Part shown: positions 1 to 12,638 of the stretch, one piece after another | Numbering within the stretch: the first letter of the stretch is position 1 | Layout of the letters: every line of letters starts with the position of its first letter | From: Cordia subcordata | Lineage: Eukaryota; Streptophyta; Magnoliopsida; Boraginales; Cordiaceae | NCBI GenBank assembly: GCA_028554755.1 | Contig: JAPTOF010000017.1 | Coordinates: 1,736,001 to 1,800,000 of the forward strand | Length of the DNA: 64,000 bases | Direction of reading: 5' to 3' | Program-made: the position numbers and the translations under genes | Notes under the pieces: generated by a model | What the model was told of the DNA's origin: nothing | What the model saw: only the letters and a program-made list of their open reading frames with translations | Databases searched by the model: none

Positions 1-961
1 TTCTCAAATACATAGACATATTTGAATCATGCCATAGAACAATATAAACAAACATGTATTAAAAGCCATAGATAGTTTATATAAGTATTTAAAGCACATA
101 AAACACACGTATATTCATTATGGTTTTTAATCAAACAAATAGACATATTTGAATTAAAGCCATGGGCCTAGATAAACAATACATGTATTTATACTATAAA
201 TATCCACAAATCAACATCCATAGCCCTAATCCAAGTTTACAACATATAATACACCCTATATCTAACCCAATTACAAAGTAGATTTACAAGAATAAGAAAA
301 GAAAGAAGAAACTCCCCTTACAATCCTTGCTCATATCCAAAGTAAATCACTCTAAAACCTTGTTAGATTCTTCAATCCTAGCTTGGTTTAGGGTTTAGAT
401 AGTGTTTTATGAGGTAGGGTGAAGTGTGATTAAGATAGGGTTTATTAGGGCTTTAAGAAATTAGAGTCCCCCTCCCCCTCCGATAATTTGACTAAAAATC
501 AAGCTCTTTATAGTTGTTGCATGCTTCTGAATTTGTGCTAGCCTACTAGATGGCATTTTCTGTCATCTAGATGGAAATGTCTCTATCCATAGCATGTATT
601 TTCAGCTCTATTAACCTTCTAGATGGGAAATTTGCCATCTAGATCGCAATGTCTTAGCCAAGTGCAAAATTTCCTCACATTCTTCTCCCCTTCTAGAAAC
701 TTTGGGCATGAATCTTCTTTGTTCCAAGCACGTTATTTATGGGTTACTCAATTGCATTCTTTAAAAGCTCTTTACTATACCAAAACTCATCTAGAACATG
801 AAATATAGCAGTTAGTATAGCATTTATGCTATTTTTCACCTTATGTACAAATATTAACAAAGACACACAAATGATATACTAAATGCACTCAGTTAAGCTC
901 TAAGCACCTCTAAATGTGCATACAAAAACTATACATAAATGCACACAAATCACACACATCA
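1..961 (-). mobile_element. Truncated LTR of a retrotransposon (same family as 17403-19061)
   Basis: Read on the minus strand, this stretch matches the start of the LTR at 17403-19061 along its length. Shared features include the TGATGTGTGTG start, the phrase for 'acataaggtgaaaaatagcataaatgctata', here near 800-850, and the stretch with AACCAAGC and ATTGAAG near 390-410. The minus-strand 5' end falls at 961 (CACACACATCA on the plus strand). The other end is cut by the window edge. The two copies are well diverged, with a different central part (450-700), so this is an old copy. Whether internal retrotransposon sequence follows beyond the window cannot be seen. Confidence 0.65.
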
Positions 962-978
962 ATCATACTGCAAATATC

Positions 979-1145
979 GTTATATAACTAGCTTAATTAG
1001 ATTTCTGCTACTAATTATGCTAATTATAATTATATAACTAGCTTAATTATATTTATACTACTAATTGATCTTTAGTTTCTTCAGTAATTGATAGTTATAT
1101 AACTAGTTAATTAGTTTTTAGGTTGTAATTGATTTTTAGTTCTTT
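979..1145. repeat. Degenerate AT-rich tandem repeat, about three units
   Basis: The motif TATATAACTAGCTTAATTA recurs near 981, 1031 and, degenerately, 1094, each followed by TACTAATT or similar words, giving units of about 50-62 bp. A related motif (CATATAACTA) repeats at 53010-53365. Confidence 0.5.
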
Positions 1146-1149
1146 TAGT

Positions 1150-1844
1150 AACCTATTAACCTTTACATTAACCACTCAGTAGCAAGCAAAGCATTAACAA
1201 AGAAGCCTTTTAATTGCCCACCAAAATCAGCCCTAATTCCCCTTCCCTTTTCAGCCCTAGTCTAAACTACCCAACAACCTAAAGCTCCAAGACCCTTTGA
1301 ACCAACTCATCCCAATTTTGACCAAAAAAAATGAAACCACTCACCGACCGATAACATTTCATATTACATCACAGAAAAAAAAAGATCAAAACATTTCCTC
1401 TTCTTTGACATGCGTGTTCCTATTACTCTTTTCCAATAAACCATTAAATGCCCTCTTCCCCAAGCAGTCATCTGCAACTCTACCATACCAATCAATCAAT
1501 CTAAATGTATTTTTCTTGATTCTTTCACCTCTACCATGCTTGTTCAGGCAAAATTAATGCAACCATAAGACTTTCACCACCATACTTCTATATAATGGTT
1601 TCCTTGTTAAGTTTTTGTTCATTATACCTCACTACTTCTCCCCTTAAAAATATCCTTGCTTCTCCAACTATGTTAGAGCACATGTACAAGAGTGCGAATA
1701 TAAGTTCAAATTCTTTTAAAACTAAAGCAAAAGAACTCTTCAAGAGAATTGTACTTGAAGTTGGCATGGAATATGCCAAATTCCTTCTGTTGAAAGTGAA
1801 GGATCTAATAGGGCATGCAAGACTAACCATAGGTCAAAATTTAA
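1150..1844. other. No recognised gene; two overlapping opposed ORFs
   Basis: An open frame of about 80 codons exists on each strand between 1588 and 1852. The plus frame ends in a lysine-rich helix-like stretch (KTKAKELFKRIVLEVGMEYA), but I cannot match it to a family. The plus frame would abut the end of the LTR that follows, so it may be part of a retrotransposon or a captured gene fragment. The rest is AT-rich sequence without recognisable content. Confidence 0.3.
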
Positions 1845-4025
1845 ATTATTAACCCTAGGCGCAGTGAAAAAAAAACTTAAATACAATAATACGACACATG
1901 CATAAATAAACAAGAACACAAAGTAAAATTGTTAGAACAAATTTACCTCCTGGAGCAAAAAAACAACTAGAAACTTGTGCTAATTATCTAACTACCTTTT
2001 GGACCTTTGATCGACAATCCAACCGTTGGATTTGAAGCTAGAAGAGTAGAACGTCCTCTTAAAATTTTAGCACGATCAGATAAGTGATGTACATCTGATC
2101 GAGCTCGGATTTGAGATTGCGTAGACAGTGACGGGAAAAAAAGGTTTCCATCTTCTTATGTTTTTCTCTCCAAAACCTCTATAAGAACGACCCAAAATGC
2201 TTTTTACCTTCCCTACCATGACCAAGGAGATGTTATCTATAAGCAAGAACCAAAGTTTGGGTGAAAGAATTTGGTTTTAGAATTGTAGAAGTCTACTTTT
2301 GTTTTGGTCGATAAAGAGAAGGAGAAGATGAGGAGAAGAAAATTCTTTCTTTTCTAAAATTTCTCCAAGAATGTATGTCCTCCAAAAAATTTCTAATGTA
2401 AAAAAAATTCTGCCATTTTCTAGACTTAATTGACCCCATTTTAAGAGTTCTCTTGCCAATAGAACTCCTAGGTAGACTAGGATTTTATCTTGAGGAGTTT
2501 AAATTCAAATTGAAAATCTTTCGGTGTCAAGAGTTTCAAATTAAAAACAACTCTTGAACTAATCTTCTAGAATTTAAATCCCAATATACCCTTTAGAATT
2601 AAGTGGGGCTTGCTATCTCTTTCTTCTTTCCAAATTTGGACACCTCCTTACAAGACAACTCAACAATAGTGAATATTCCAATATAGAAAACTTGGAGTTC
2701 AAGATATTTGAATTATCTTGTATAATGTAGTAACTCCATCCTAATTTGGAAACCTTACTCAAAAGTAATGTGTCGCACACCGAGAAGCTTTAGGAAAGAG
2801 ATTAAGTCATATTCTAATTATCTACATTAAATCTTAGACCAATAAGAATTAAGAACAAATCTTATTTCTTATTTCCAAGAATCCAAATGCAATTAGAACT
2901 CTTATGAAAGCACACATTTAGAAATTGGACAATTCAAAGAAACATCCAAGAAAAGATTTCTCGCGCTTAAAGCAATATCTAGCTAGTAGAGAAACCAAAA
3001 GGCATAACTGCCCTTGGCTCCCGAACTATCCAAAATGCCCTTGCCTCCCCTTAGGCGACATAATGACTATTTTAACCATAGTCTATTTCACCACAAGACT
3101 AAAGCCGCACTCCAAAGACAATTACTGGATCTCATAAGCTTGTCACAACAAAGAGTGACCTTTGTCTTTGACCTACTAAGCAAAATGACTAAAACGCCTC
3201 TCTATGCACGCTTGTAGTCAAAGTCGGTCCTTTAACTGTACCATCACCTCTTTTTAACTATCTCTAAACCTTGGAATAGCTAGTTGAACATATCGATCAT
3301 CTTCTGGTCACATTACTCTTGATCTCGAGAGTGGCCCACACGTTAAATGACCGATATTCCCTTAAGGGGTTATATCACTAGATCTAGATTTAGATGATCA
3401 TCCAGACAAGTCCAAGGGGGCACATAGAATCTACTATTACATATGCATGTCCCAACTGACCAAAACTTAAAATTCAACACACAGAGGTGTTAACATTAAC
3501 TAAGCAAGGTCTCACTCATAGTGGATTAAAGTGTTGAACCTTGACTCCATCAATTCACCCACATATGCTCAAGATTGAGAGCATTGGCCACTTAGCAATA
3601 GTGAGTGTTGTGTTTTCTAACTTTGATAGTATGGTTACAAGAAAACTAACTCACAGTGTCCAGTCCAATGTGTTCCCCACGTACTAGAGAGACAAGTCTG
3701 GAAAGACTTCTAATGACCTAGGTAGGTCACCCTCACAAAGAGACTTGCTCGCTATAACCTTGTCCTGATAGAATGCCCAGCACTATCATATGGTTATGGA
3801 CTTATTTATGACATTAGTAAGACTAGATTTGGGCCTACTGTATGTCCAGCCTCACTGCGTACCCAAATCTTTAGTTAATATCATTGGGCCTTTACTAATG
3901 CACCATATAATCATACACCAGAGACAACGTACAAAAATGAAATTCAAATATCATTATTAAAACAATTATAACAATATCTAGAAAAATAGTGTCCAATTGG
4001 TCTTTAGGGAATACCAATCCCAACA
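1845..4025 (-). mobile_element. Copia-like LTR (minus strand)
   Basis: On the minus strand the sequence begins TGTTGGGATTGGTATTCCC at 4025. This start is typical of long plant Copia LTRs. It ends near 1845-1860 in a poly-T tract followed by CACTGCGCCTAGGG, a word common at the 3' ends of such LTRs, then CTATGGTTAG. No clear primer-binding site, second LTR or target duplication was found, so it is a solo or truncated LTR and the low-coordinate boundary is approximate. Open frames inside it (for example 2925-3217) look like chance ORFs. Confidence 0.55.
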
Positions 4026-4631
4026 GAGAGCCTTCACTGTTGAATCTTTATGATATTTTTTCAGATTGCAAAAAAGACATTGCCAAGAAAGGTGTTGTCA
4101 TCATATCATATTTCAATGAAGCTGCGTTCAAATGCAAATATTAACTTTTAGAATTGCCCCTTTGATGTTATGTGATATTTTGAGAGTTTTATTTTGAGAG
4201 ATGAAATGTGATATTTAAGAAGGTTATTTTGAGGGCTATTATGTGATATTTAATGTTATTTTAAGAGCAGTGATGAAATATGTGTTATAAGATTTTTAAT
4301 GAATGGTTATAGTTTGCTTTGTACTGTTTAAGATTGATAATGAATGGTTATGTTTGTTATTGTGCTTTGTATTGTAAGATATTGTCCAAGAAGAAATGTA
4401 CTCCAATCCGTTTAAAGGCTCTAAATGCTCTATTGTGCAAACCTGAACACATGTTTCTTTGCTTTTAGTACATAAAATGTGCACGAAACCATGGGGTTCT
4501 GAAAGAGACGAGATTGTATTTTTGAAGTTTTTATTTTTCTATTTTGATCTATACTAGGGTTTTCATACCCTGTACCTTGCATGGGCTAATTTAGGTTCTG
4601 TGTGTTTTTTAGTTTTTTAAATATTTATAGA
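4026..4631. other. No gene seen; possible element edge at 4549
   Basis: AT-rich sequence without a supported ORF. Near 4549 the words TCTATACTAGGG and then ACCCTGTACCTTGCATGGGC (imperfect palindrome) precede the 390-bp tandem repeats and may be the edge of the element that carries them. Confidence 0.3.
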
Positions 4632-5802
4632 TGTGATTTTTTTATTGTTTTTAGGTCTTCGTGTGTTTTTTATTATTTTTAAATATCTATAAAAATTAAT
4701 TCTAATGCTTTTTTATTCTTATTTTTATTTTTTTAATTAGGATATGATGCATAAATTAATTAAATTAATGAGTTTTTTTAGACTTTATTACGTTCTCATT
4801 AAAAAGAAATATATAGGGTGGTACATAAATGTAATTAAATATCTTGTAACTCCATTGCAATGATGAGGTTAGGAAGTTGGTCATAAATGTAATTAAATAC
4901 TATAATATATAGATTTATAATAATGTAATAATATTAAAAATAGGATTTATGATGACTTGGCAGAGAGATGGGTGCTGATGTGACACCCTTCTTTATTCCC
5001 CTTTAGGTTTAATTTTCTTATAAATGTGATTTTTTATTATTTTTAGGTTTTTGTGTATTTTTTTATTATTTTTAAATATCTAATTCTAGTGCTTTTTTAT
5101 TCTTATTTTTATTTTTTAAATTAGGATATGATGCATAAATTAATTAAATTAATGAATTTTCTTGGACTTTGTTACTTTAAACTCATTAAAAAGAAATATA
5201 TAGGTGGTGCATAAATATAATTAACTATCTTGTAACTCCATTACAATGATAATGTTAAGAAGTGGTGCATAAATGTAATTAAACACTATAATATATATAG
5301 ATTTATAATAATGTAATAACATTAAAAATATAATTTATGATGACTTGGAAAATAGATGGGTACTGATGTGACACCTTTCTTTCAACTCTTTTGGGTTTAA
5401 CTTATATATATAGATAGATTTTTATTATTTTTAGGCTTTCGTGTATTTTTTTATTATTTCTCAATATATATATATATATGAAAATTAATTCTAATGCTTT
5501 TTTATTCTTATTTTTATTTTTGTAATTAGGATATGATGCATAAATTAATTAAATTAATGAGTTTTTTGGACTTTATTACTTTAAACTCATTAAAAAGAAA
5601 TATATACGTGGTGCATAAATATAATTAAATATCTTGTAACTCTATTGCAATGATAAGGTTAGGAAGTGGTGCATAAATGTAATTAAACATTATAATATAT
5701 AGATTTATAATAATATAATAATATTAAAAATATAATTTATGATGACTTGGCAAATAGATGGGTGTTAATGTGGCACCCTTGTTTGAGATCCTTTGGGTTT
5801 AA

Positions 5803-5810
<8 letters not shown>
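4632..5810. repeat. Three tandem copies of a ~390-bp unit
   Basis: The same order of words occurs three times: TTTTTAGGnnTTnGTGT, ATTCTAATGCTTTTTTATTC or a close variant, GGATATGATGCATAAATTAA, CATTAAAAAGAAATATATA, ATCTTGTAACTCC, TATGATGACTTGG and a final TGTGRCACCC. The copies start near 4632, 5025 and 5412. The third differs from the first by scattered substitutions and small indels. No coding potential is visible. The array ends in the TA microsatellite. Confidence 0.85.

Positions 5811-5854
<44 letters not shown>
5805..5854. repeat. (TA)n microsatellite
   Basis: About 25 uninterrupted TA units directly after the third 390-bp repeat. Confidence 0.95.
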
Positions 5855-5856
<2 letters not shown>

Positions 5857-6399
5857 TTCAATGTGTTGTAATAATTGGTATCTAAGTCATTACTTGCGGG
5901 ACCTCATACTTTTTGTTTAGTTTAAAGGATCTTGCTATGTTCTCTTTAGTAATCCTTTCACAGAGAGAAAGTGATGCTAAATCCCAAGGCTATAGATTGA
6001 TCCTAAAACCCTAATGTCCTCTTTGAATTCAGAAATTAAGCCAGACAAATTCTCTTCCTACTGAACCCCTAATCTATCAAAACCTAGAAACACAAACAAT
6101 ACAGATTGAAAATAAAGCAATAACTGAAATTTGCCACAAAGTAAAAAAGTACCTTGATAAGAAAGCCAATCTTGATGCAACCCAGGAATGCAAACACGCC
6201 TCACCTGCAAAATATGAAAAAATTGGCAAAGCCAACATAACTTATGTGTAAATCTCAATAAACATATGCTTCCTAGAAAAAAAGAATGAATATTTGTAGT
6301 CTCATAAGGTCCTAATCTTAAAAGGAAAGTAATAAAAATAACCCTACTCCTAATTGGGCTAGCCTAAATTCAAGCCCAAGTGGCCTAGTCTCGTATTTT
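5855..6399. other. No gene recognised
   Basis: Mixed-composition sequence. A 66-codon minus-strand frame (6058-6258) shows no family signature and is probably chance. Confidence 0.4.
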
Positions 6400-6620
6400 A
6401 ATTTCATGGGTTCAACTAATATTTCATGGGCTTGCCTGGATTTTCATGGCATATTCATGAAATTTTATGTGCATCGATTTCATGGGTTCGAAGCAAATTT
6501 CATGAGCTACCAAAAACTTCATGACGTAGTCATGAAATTATCTGTTTCCACTTCATGACTTAACTCATTTTCATGGGTTAATCACGAAAAATCTCTATGT
6601 CCATGGATTGACCACGAACC
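6400..6620. repeat. Dispersed TTCATGGG-type words
   Basis: TTCATG occurs roughly every 15-30 bp, often as TTTCATGGGTT or TTCATGAAATT, with the complement-like CATGAAAT also present. Spacing is irregular, so this is a word-rich tract rather than a clean tandem array. Confidence 0.5.
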
Positions 6621-6934
6621 CTTGAACCTCTGAAGATGGCCCACACATCTAGCATAAAAAAACTAAGCCACTCACCTTTTCCGCTCCTATAGTCGTCCCG
6701 AAATAGTCTATGAACAAGGGTCCACAAAAGCCCTCATTTATCAAGTAGCCCAGTTAACATTGTGATGCCAATATGGATCATTTTGTCCCGCCACTTTATA
6801 ACCGGCTCAATCGAAAGTGAAGTACTTATCCCCATATGATCTTCCTTCAAGCCTCTTTCCATAAGGGTCCTTGCTCACATCAGAGAAGAAGCCATAGATT
6901 CAGCCTTACAGTATGGTCTGATCTTTCTTTAAAA

Positions 6935-7333
6935 GGTAAATAATCCATTTGGTATCTTATTTTTTACTTTTTTTTGGCAATTAAGTCCCCTATCTTTAAA
7001 ACGTAATAATTTAATCTATTATCTTTGAAATTAGTGATACCTTTAGTCCCAAGTTCAAAAGCACAAAAAACATAATTTATTTTAATCCCTTATCTTTGTA
7101 ATTTGTGACTACATTATCCCTTATCTTCACAATTTGTTATGTTGTAAGTTCCTTATCTTCATAATTTGTAGTAACATTAGTCCCCAACTTCATTAATTTC
7201 TTTACCCTTTTTGAGTTTGGGACTAACGGCATCATAAGTTGCAAAGATAAGAAACTGAATTATCATATTTTAAAGATAAGGGACTTTATTGCCAAAAGAG
7301 TCAAACATAAGGAGCCAAATGAATCATTTACCC
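6935..7333. mobile_element. Foldback MITE-like element with ~130-bp inverted arms
   Basis: The left arm begins GGTAAATAATCCATTTGG. The right arm ends CCAAATGAATCATTTACC, its near-exact reverse complement. Pairing continues inward: 'GGCAATTAAGTCCCCTATC' pairs with 'GATAAGGGACTTTATTGCC', and 'AGTCCCAAGTTCAAAA' with 'TTGAGTTTGGGACTAA'. The centre holds further CCCTTATCTT words. There is no ORF. The flanks TTCTTTAAA and TTCTTAAAT are similar and may be a worn target duplication. Confidence 0.8.
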
Positions 7334-8164
7334 TTCTTAAATTGATGATTAGAATCTTATTCTACTTAGTCTCTAGCTAGAACACAAATATATATGTATA
7401 TATATATAACCCATTTCAAATGAAGGGAAACAACGAAAGAGAGGTGAAGGCTATGATTACATTGTTTTTTGCAGTGTCAAAGGTTATGTTTATGGTTTCT
7501 GCCTATTGTTTGAGTGGTAATAATTCCTAAACTAAGTTTCTTATATTGGTTTTCTTGCATTACATTTGACAGATGATTGATTAATATGCACAAAATCCAT
7601 GTTAACTATGCCATCTACTTTAAAGATTATATATCTTTTAACCTTCACTATTGATTCCAATGTATGTTACTCATTTTATACAAAGAAACCCCCGATGCAA
7701 CATGTCACAGGTATTAATCATGTTGCTCCACTGATTAAAATAGATTGCAAGATAGACTTGGATATAGTAGGTTTATGAACTCCCGATAAACTTGGATATA
7801 CTAGGTTTATGAACTCCATTTGAATATGGTTTTCTATTTCAATTTTTGAGGAAATTGTTCTCTTTATGACTATTACATAAAAGGTAGTTGATAGTTTTAT
7901 TTGATCTTATGAGGTATAGAATGAAAAATCAACATTGGCTTACTCTACAAGAAGGTTATGTTCTTCTTAATGCACTGTCGCTTTTATAGACTTTGCCTTT
8001 CGACTGGGTTTGCACTTTTGCCCGTAATAGCATTTGGACCAACAGGACTTGAGCTTTTCATGAAATGGCTTCGTGGTTAGGTAGAGATTGATTTCTGTTT
8101 TGAATTCTATCCATATTCTTGTCTCCACTCTGTCCTACTGTTGTTGAGTTTCCTAGCAAACCTA
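7334..8164. other. No gene recognised
   Basis: AT-rich DNA with a short TA tract near 7390-7408 and no open frame worth calling. Confidence 0.4.
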
Positions 8165-8428
8165 CCATTTATATTCTATTATTTTATGACTATATGTTAT
8201 TAAATGAGATACCTATAGGTTAGCTGCTTCATGTTAAGCCTAAACTCTGGTAATATTCTAGTCATGGATTCTAATATTTGTCATTCATAGTACCAATACT
8301 TCAAATATTATGATGCTTCTTTACCTTTACTATAGTGAATAGGTGGGATTGTGTATGGACACTATGCATTGCCCACAATGATATTGCTACTTGATAATTG
8401 ATAAACGTAGTTAACTTAAAAAGGAAAT
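8165..8428. repeat. Direct repeat, left copy (pair with 12639-12900)
   Basis: About 264 bp resembling 12639-12900 in the same orientation. Shared words include TATTCTATTATTTTATGAC, CATGTTAAGCCTA, GGTGGGATTGTGTATGGA and CACTATGCATTGC. The two copies flank the FAR1-like pseudogene at a distance of about 4.5 kb. Similarity seems to extend weakly to about 8134 and 12611. Confidence 0.8.
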
Positions 8429-9928
8429 GCCTAGAGAATCAAACTTTGATAGGATTGAACCAAATCACTACTTTTCTAATTAACTTGGGTTCCAAAAGAT
8501 TCATGTGCATGACTATTTTGGGGGCAATTTACATCATTTTGGCTGTCTGTAACAACACAAAGATGAATGTTAAATCACCAACAAGAAGTATTAAGAAAAC
8601 TTTCGAATAGTCTTTTAACTATTTGTAAGACCACAAAGCATCACATAAGCCAACAATATTAGTAGGTACCAAATCAATTTAAGCTAACACATCTCACTAT
8701 AAGCAAAACCTAAAACATTCATACCAAGAATTACCACCAAAGATATTGGAACTAGTATATCTAAGATACAACACCTTTATGTTAAATGTTGGGGTAAGAG
8801 AAAAACCACAAAGCATTACAGTTACCTACAAGAAGAATTAATCTGCTTGAAATATTATTCAAAACCACCTAAGACATGTTGAAAATGGTAATCAGACAAG
8901 ATGTTAACAACTAAAATATCCTTTTAAGTAAGGTTAATACGAAACACATAGGCACTCCAAGAATTAGCAACAGACAAATGCAATTTTTTCAACAATAGCA
9001 TTGAGCAAAGATGTTTGTTAGAAATTTTTATAATCTTATAAACTTCATTCCCAATCCTTCAAAAACTCTTCATGCCAGAAATCAAATATTAGAAATACTC
9101 CATTAATTTAGAATATCGTGGAAGGCAGAAAAAGTTGAAATTCAATCATGAACCATCAAGATAAACTATATTATGAGCAAGAAGTATAATTCTGCATCAT
9201 TCCATAATCAAAGAGTGAACAAGCTATGCAAACTTATACAACCTTATCCATCAACCAGAATGCTATAGTTTTATTTCCTATCAGGGCCTGATCGTGACTC
9301 TTAGCATAAGCAACACATTTTTCCAACCATCTCCTATTGGTTAGCATGTGAACAATATCATGTATTCTCCAATCTTCGCCCCTTTTCCTTCAAGAAAGAA
9401 TAAGAATAAAAAGCTAAGACACTTTGTCAGTCTTTGCATAAGGAAAAAGTACCCAAAATGCCAAATTGGCTCTAAACAAACTATCAAATCATATTTCTAT
9501 AGCCAAGAATTTTAATCATGCTTCTTCAGTTTACATAAGAGAAATGCCTCATTCTGTTAGTGTGCAACGTTAAATTACAAATGGATATTTTAAGGTATGA
9601 CACAAGCATAATATTTGTAGTAAAGGTGTCATAGTGTCAAATATTAGTTTGTATGTACAAATATTAGTTCGTGTATACTAGCACTTAGAACTAAGAATAC
9701 AATTAGCTCCATTGTGACTACTTTGGAGGATCCAACATGCACATCTCAAAATACTTACAAATGCATAACAATAGCCATCATATATTAATTAATCTTTTAG
9801 AAAATCATACTACTTACGATCTCATATTTTTATAATCTTATTCACCATTACTCATAGCTCCAGTGGAATTTACAACACCTTAATCTTGGATCATTTGAAA
9901 TTCATTTACTTGTTGTCAAGTAATCACA
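8429..9928. other. No gene recognised
   Basis: AT-rich sequence with only short open frames. None shows a conserved domain. Confidence 0.4.
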
Positions 9929-12267
9929 TTATATCAAAACATTAAAAGTAATGAAAATTAATAAAAGAATTACTTTCACAAATAAGAAGAAAATTATTAC
10001 TTGATGATTACTATTATGCATCATTCTTGTTGTTTGTACTCCCTGCCTTACAATCTCACTTTGTTCACCATTGGCTTCCCTACCTCTATTTTGGCCATAA
10101 TTACTTTGTTGATTTAATTCGTGGTTCGATCTATGGCGATTAATTCTCAACCTTCTGCAATTGTAAGTAACTAATGGATCTAAAGCAATCTTCTATTTTC
10201 CTCATTTATAGTACCAGCTGTGTTAGTGTTATCAATGGAAGCTCTCACTCCATTGTGCCAAGTTAAAAAAATTGTTCTTTATAACTTCCATTTGCTATTT
10301 TACATACTCTATTTGCAGTGCATTTAGCAAAATAATATCAATTATTTCCCCAAAAGCCGACTCAACCTCTTATATTCCTTAGTCATGTATAGATACCCCC
10401 AGTAAAAAATTATTTCAGATAGGGACAATGCATATCTTTTCTCCATCTTCTCATCCAGTACCTTTCATTGATTACCTTAATATCTTTCAAAGCTATCAAT
10501 TTTAAGATATGACAACAAAGTAATCCTTTAGATTCAAATTTTCTGCAGTTGCAACTCAAATGTTGCCCTTCTCCTCTATACTCGATAGTATAAATGAACT
10601 CCTTATGGTACCAATTATTTGTTATGCACCTTTCCAAAATTTTGTATCTCTTGGTTCCATGTTCATTATGATCCTAACTAGCTTCCTCTTGGTTTGAAAA
10701 TGTACAATGGCTATACCAAATGTGTTTATCTCCTCTTGAACTAACATGAAAATAGAGTTTGTAAATGCACGTTGGAATTGTCTTTCCCATCCAAACTATG
10801 AGAACAACTTTGTTTTTTTGTTTTAAATTTAGCACTGAAGTCATTGTTAATCTTATTAATTATAGCTAACTTGTACTGCTTGCAAATTGCTTCATTGTAC
10901 TCATACAATTAACATAACTACCAAAGTAAACATTCATACTCTCTTTGTTTTGTGTAGAAAGCATCCCAACCTAGAAAATGTGGTTGAAATATATAGGAAT
11001 CCAAGTCTCTCTCTCTCTCTCTCTCATTATAAAGCTTCGCCAACCATTCATTCATTTCCAATCCATATTTGATTACAAACTTGTTCCAATTTCTTTTAGA
11101 CATCTCCTTGGTTAAGCAATTGTAGATTATAGCTTTAAAATCATTTCTTGCATTCGCATAATCAACGACACCCTTAAACTTTTCAAGAAACTTTCCAAGA
11201 ATATGCCATAAGTAGAATCTATGTATGGTGTTGGGCATCACTTCTATAATAACTACCTTGATGCTTTCACACTGATTAGTAAGAATAGCATTAGGATAAA
11301 TGTTTCCTATTGTTGAGAGCCATGCCGTGAAAAGCCGCTTGAAAGTATCTATATCTTCATATGACACTAGAGCACAACGTAAAAAAATAGATTGCCTATG
11401 GTGATTGACACCTACCATTGTTGCAAAATGCGTTTTGTACTGATTCACAAGTTAAGTTATGTCAAAGCTAACAACATCATGAAATTCTTCATATGTAGCT
11501 CTATTACGGGAATAAATCCATATCACATTTCTAAGCCTACCATTATTGTCAATATCAAATGAATGAAAGAATTCTCTATCTTTTTCCTGCATTCTATGAA
11601 ACATATTATGGATGGCCTCAGCATCACTATCGCTGAGTCTTAGCCTTCTCGTGCTTTCAATGAAATTTCTACAATCATGTGGCAAACAACCCATACTTTT
11701 TTGCCTACTTGCTTGTACTTCTAGTGGTCTAATACTCTTACAAGTTCTTAATCCTGCTATATCATTAGCCTCCAATGTTCTCTTCAAATTAATGGCCAAA
11801 TTCCTATGACCAATTATCAACCTAGATGTAGATAGATCCAATTCATGGATGTGATCAGTCACGATTTTGCTAACATGCCACGTACCATCATTTTTTAGAA
11901 TGGCATTTAATTTTGCTAGACAATTTATTCGCTTGCTTGCCTTCTCAAGAGTAGATGATTTTCTTGATTTATCCCAACTGATCGACAAATATTTTAGAGC
12001 TTCTCCATTACATTTAGACACAAATCTTTTCACAACACAAAACCCTTTTAATCTCGCATGTTCTTTGTAAGCTTCAAATACAATATCAATTCTTGGAAAA
12101 CGCATTCTTTGTCGTGGACCTATTTCAATGTTGAAATCATTCATTGTTGCTTCTCGATTATAACTGAGAGAATCTCCACCATGGATACCCAAAGAAGGTT
12201 CCTGATTACTAGTTGAGTCTTTGTCCAATAACCTATCATCTTCTGTGATGCCAAATATGTCAATCAT
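9929..12267 (-). pseudogene. FAR1-related (MULE-derived transposase) pseudogene
   Basis: Reading starts at 12267. A FAR1 DNA-binding-like region comes first (GPRQRMRFPRIDIVFEAYKE, then FCVVKRFVSK and a basic WDKSRKSS tract). A MULE transposase core follows (SFDIT, then LVNQYKTHFATMVGVNHH, SIFLRCALVSYEDIDTFKRL, FYLWHILGKF). A SWIM zinc-finger region lies at 10637-10410 with CxC (CNC) and CxH (CCH) motifs. FAR1/FHY3 family proteins descend from Mutator-like transposases and act as nuclear DNA-binding factors. Damage is visible: an in-frame TAA near 11452 just after FDIT, where the family usually has tyrosine; Asn in place of the second catalytic Asp (LTNQ for TDQ); a CT microsatellite near 11008 that turns into a Glu-Arg run; and shifted frame after it. 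A 73-codon basic frame at 9929-10150 may be the tail. It is not expected to make a working protein. A TE copy or a decayed host paralogue are both possible. Confidence 0.8.
11007..11026. repeat. (CT)n microsatellite inside the FAR1-like pseudogene
   Basis: About ten CT units read on the minus strand as GAGA and encode alternating Glu-Arg where family members have ordinary sequence. It is probably a post-mortem expansion. Confidence 0.85.
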
Positions 12268-12638
12268 TTACCTCCTGCTTCTTTCATTCATATCCTCTAT
12301 TTTCAAGCTTGTATTGTTAATTTTCTTAGAGTTGCAATTTAGTGAATTCCTCCTAATGTTGAAACAAGATATACCTATTGCAATTAAAGAGAGAATATAA
12401 GTTGTTTATTTATATAGTTACAAACTTAATAATAACATATAACACCTTAGTAATTTTGTATAAACAAATGAATTGAGAAATCTAAAGGAAAGCTAATATT
12501 ATATAACACTCGATTGGAATGAGTGCTATATTTTATGGTTTATCAATCACTGAGAAGTTGCTTGTAGAGGTCATTTTCTTTCTCTAATTTTCCCATTTAA
12601 TAATATTTTACTACTGCTGCTGTTGAGTCTGCTATCCA
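12268..12638. other. Upstream flank of the FAR1-like pseudogene
   Basis: AT-rich, no ORF. It would hold the promoter of the pseudogene, but no clear element can be named. Confidence 0.3.

Noticed and set aside
1297..1557. 86-codon plus-strand ORF
   Set aside because: No recognisable motif and composition typical of AT-rich non-coding DNA.
4296..4484. 62-codon minus ORF with Lys/His-rich tail
   Set aside because: Short chance frame in low-complexity repeats.
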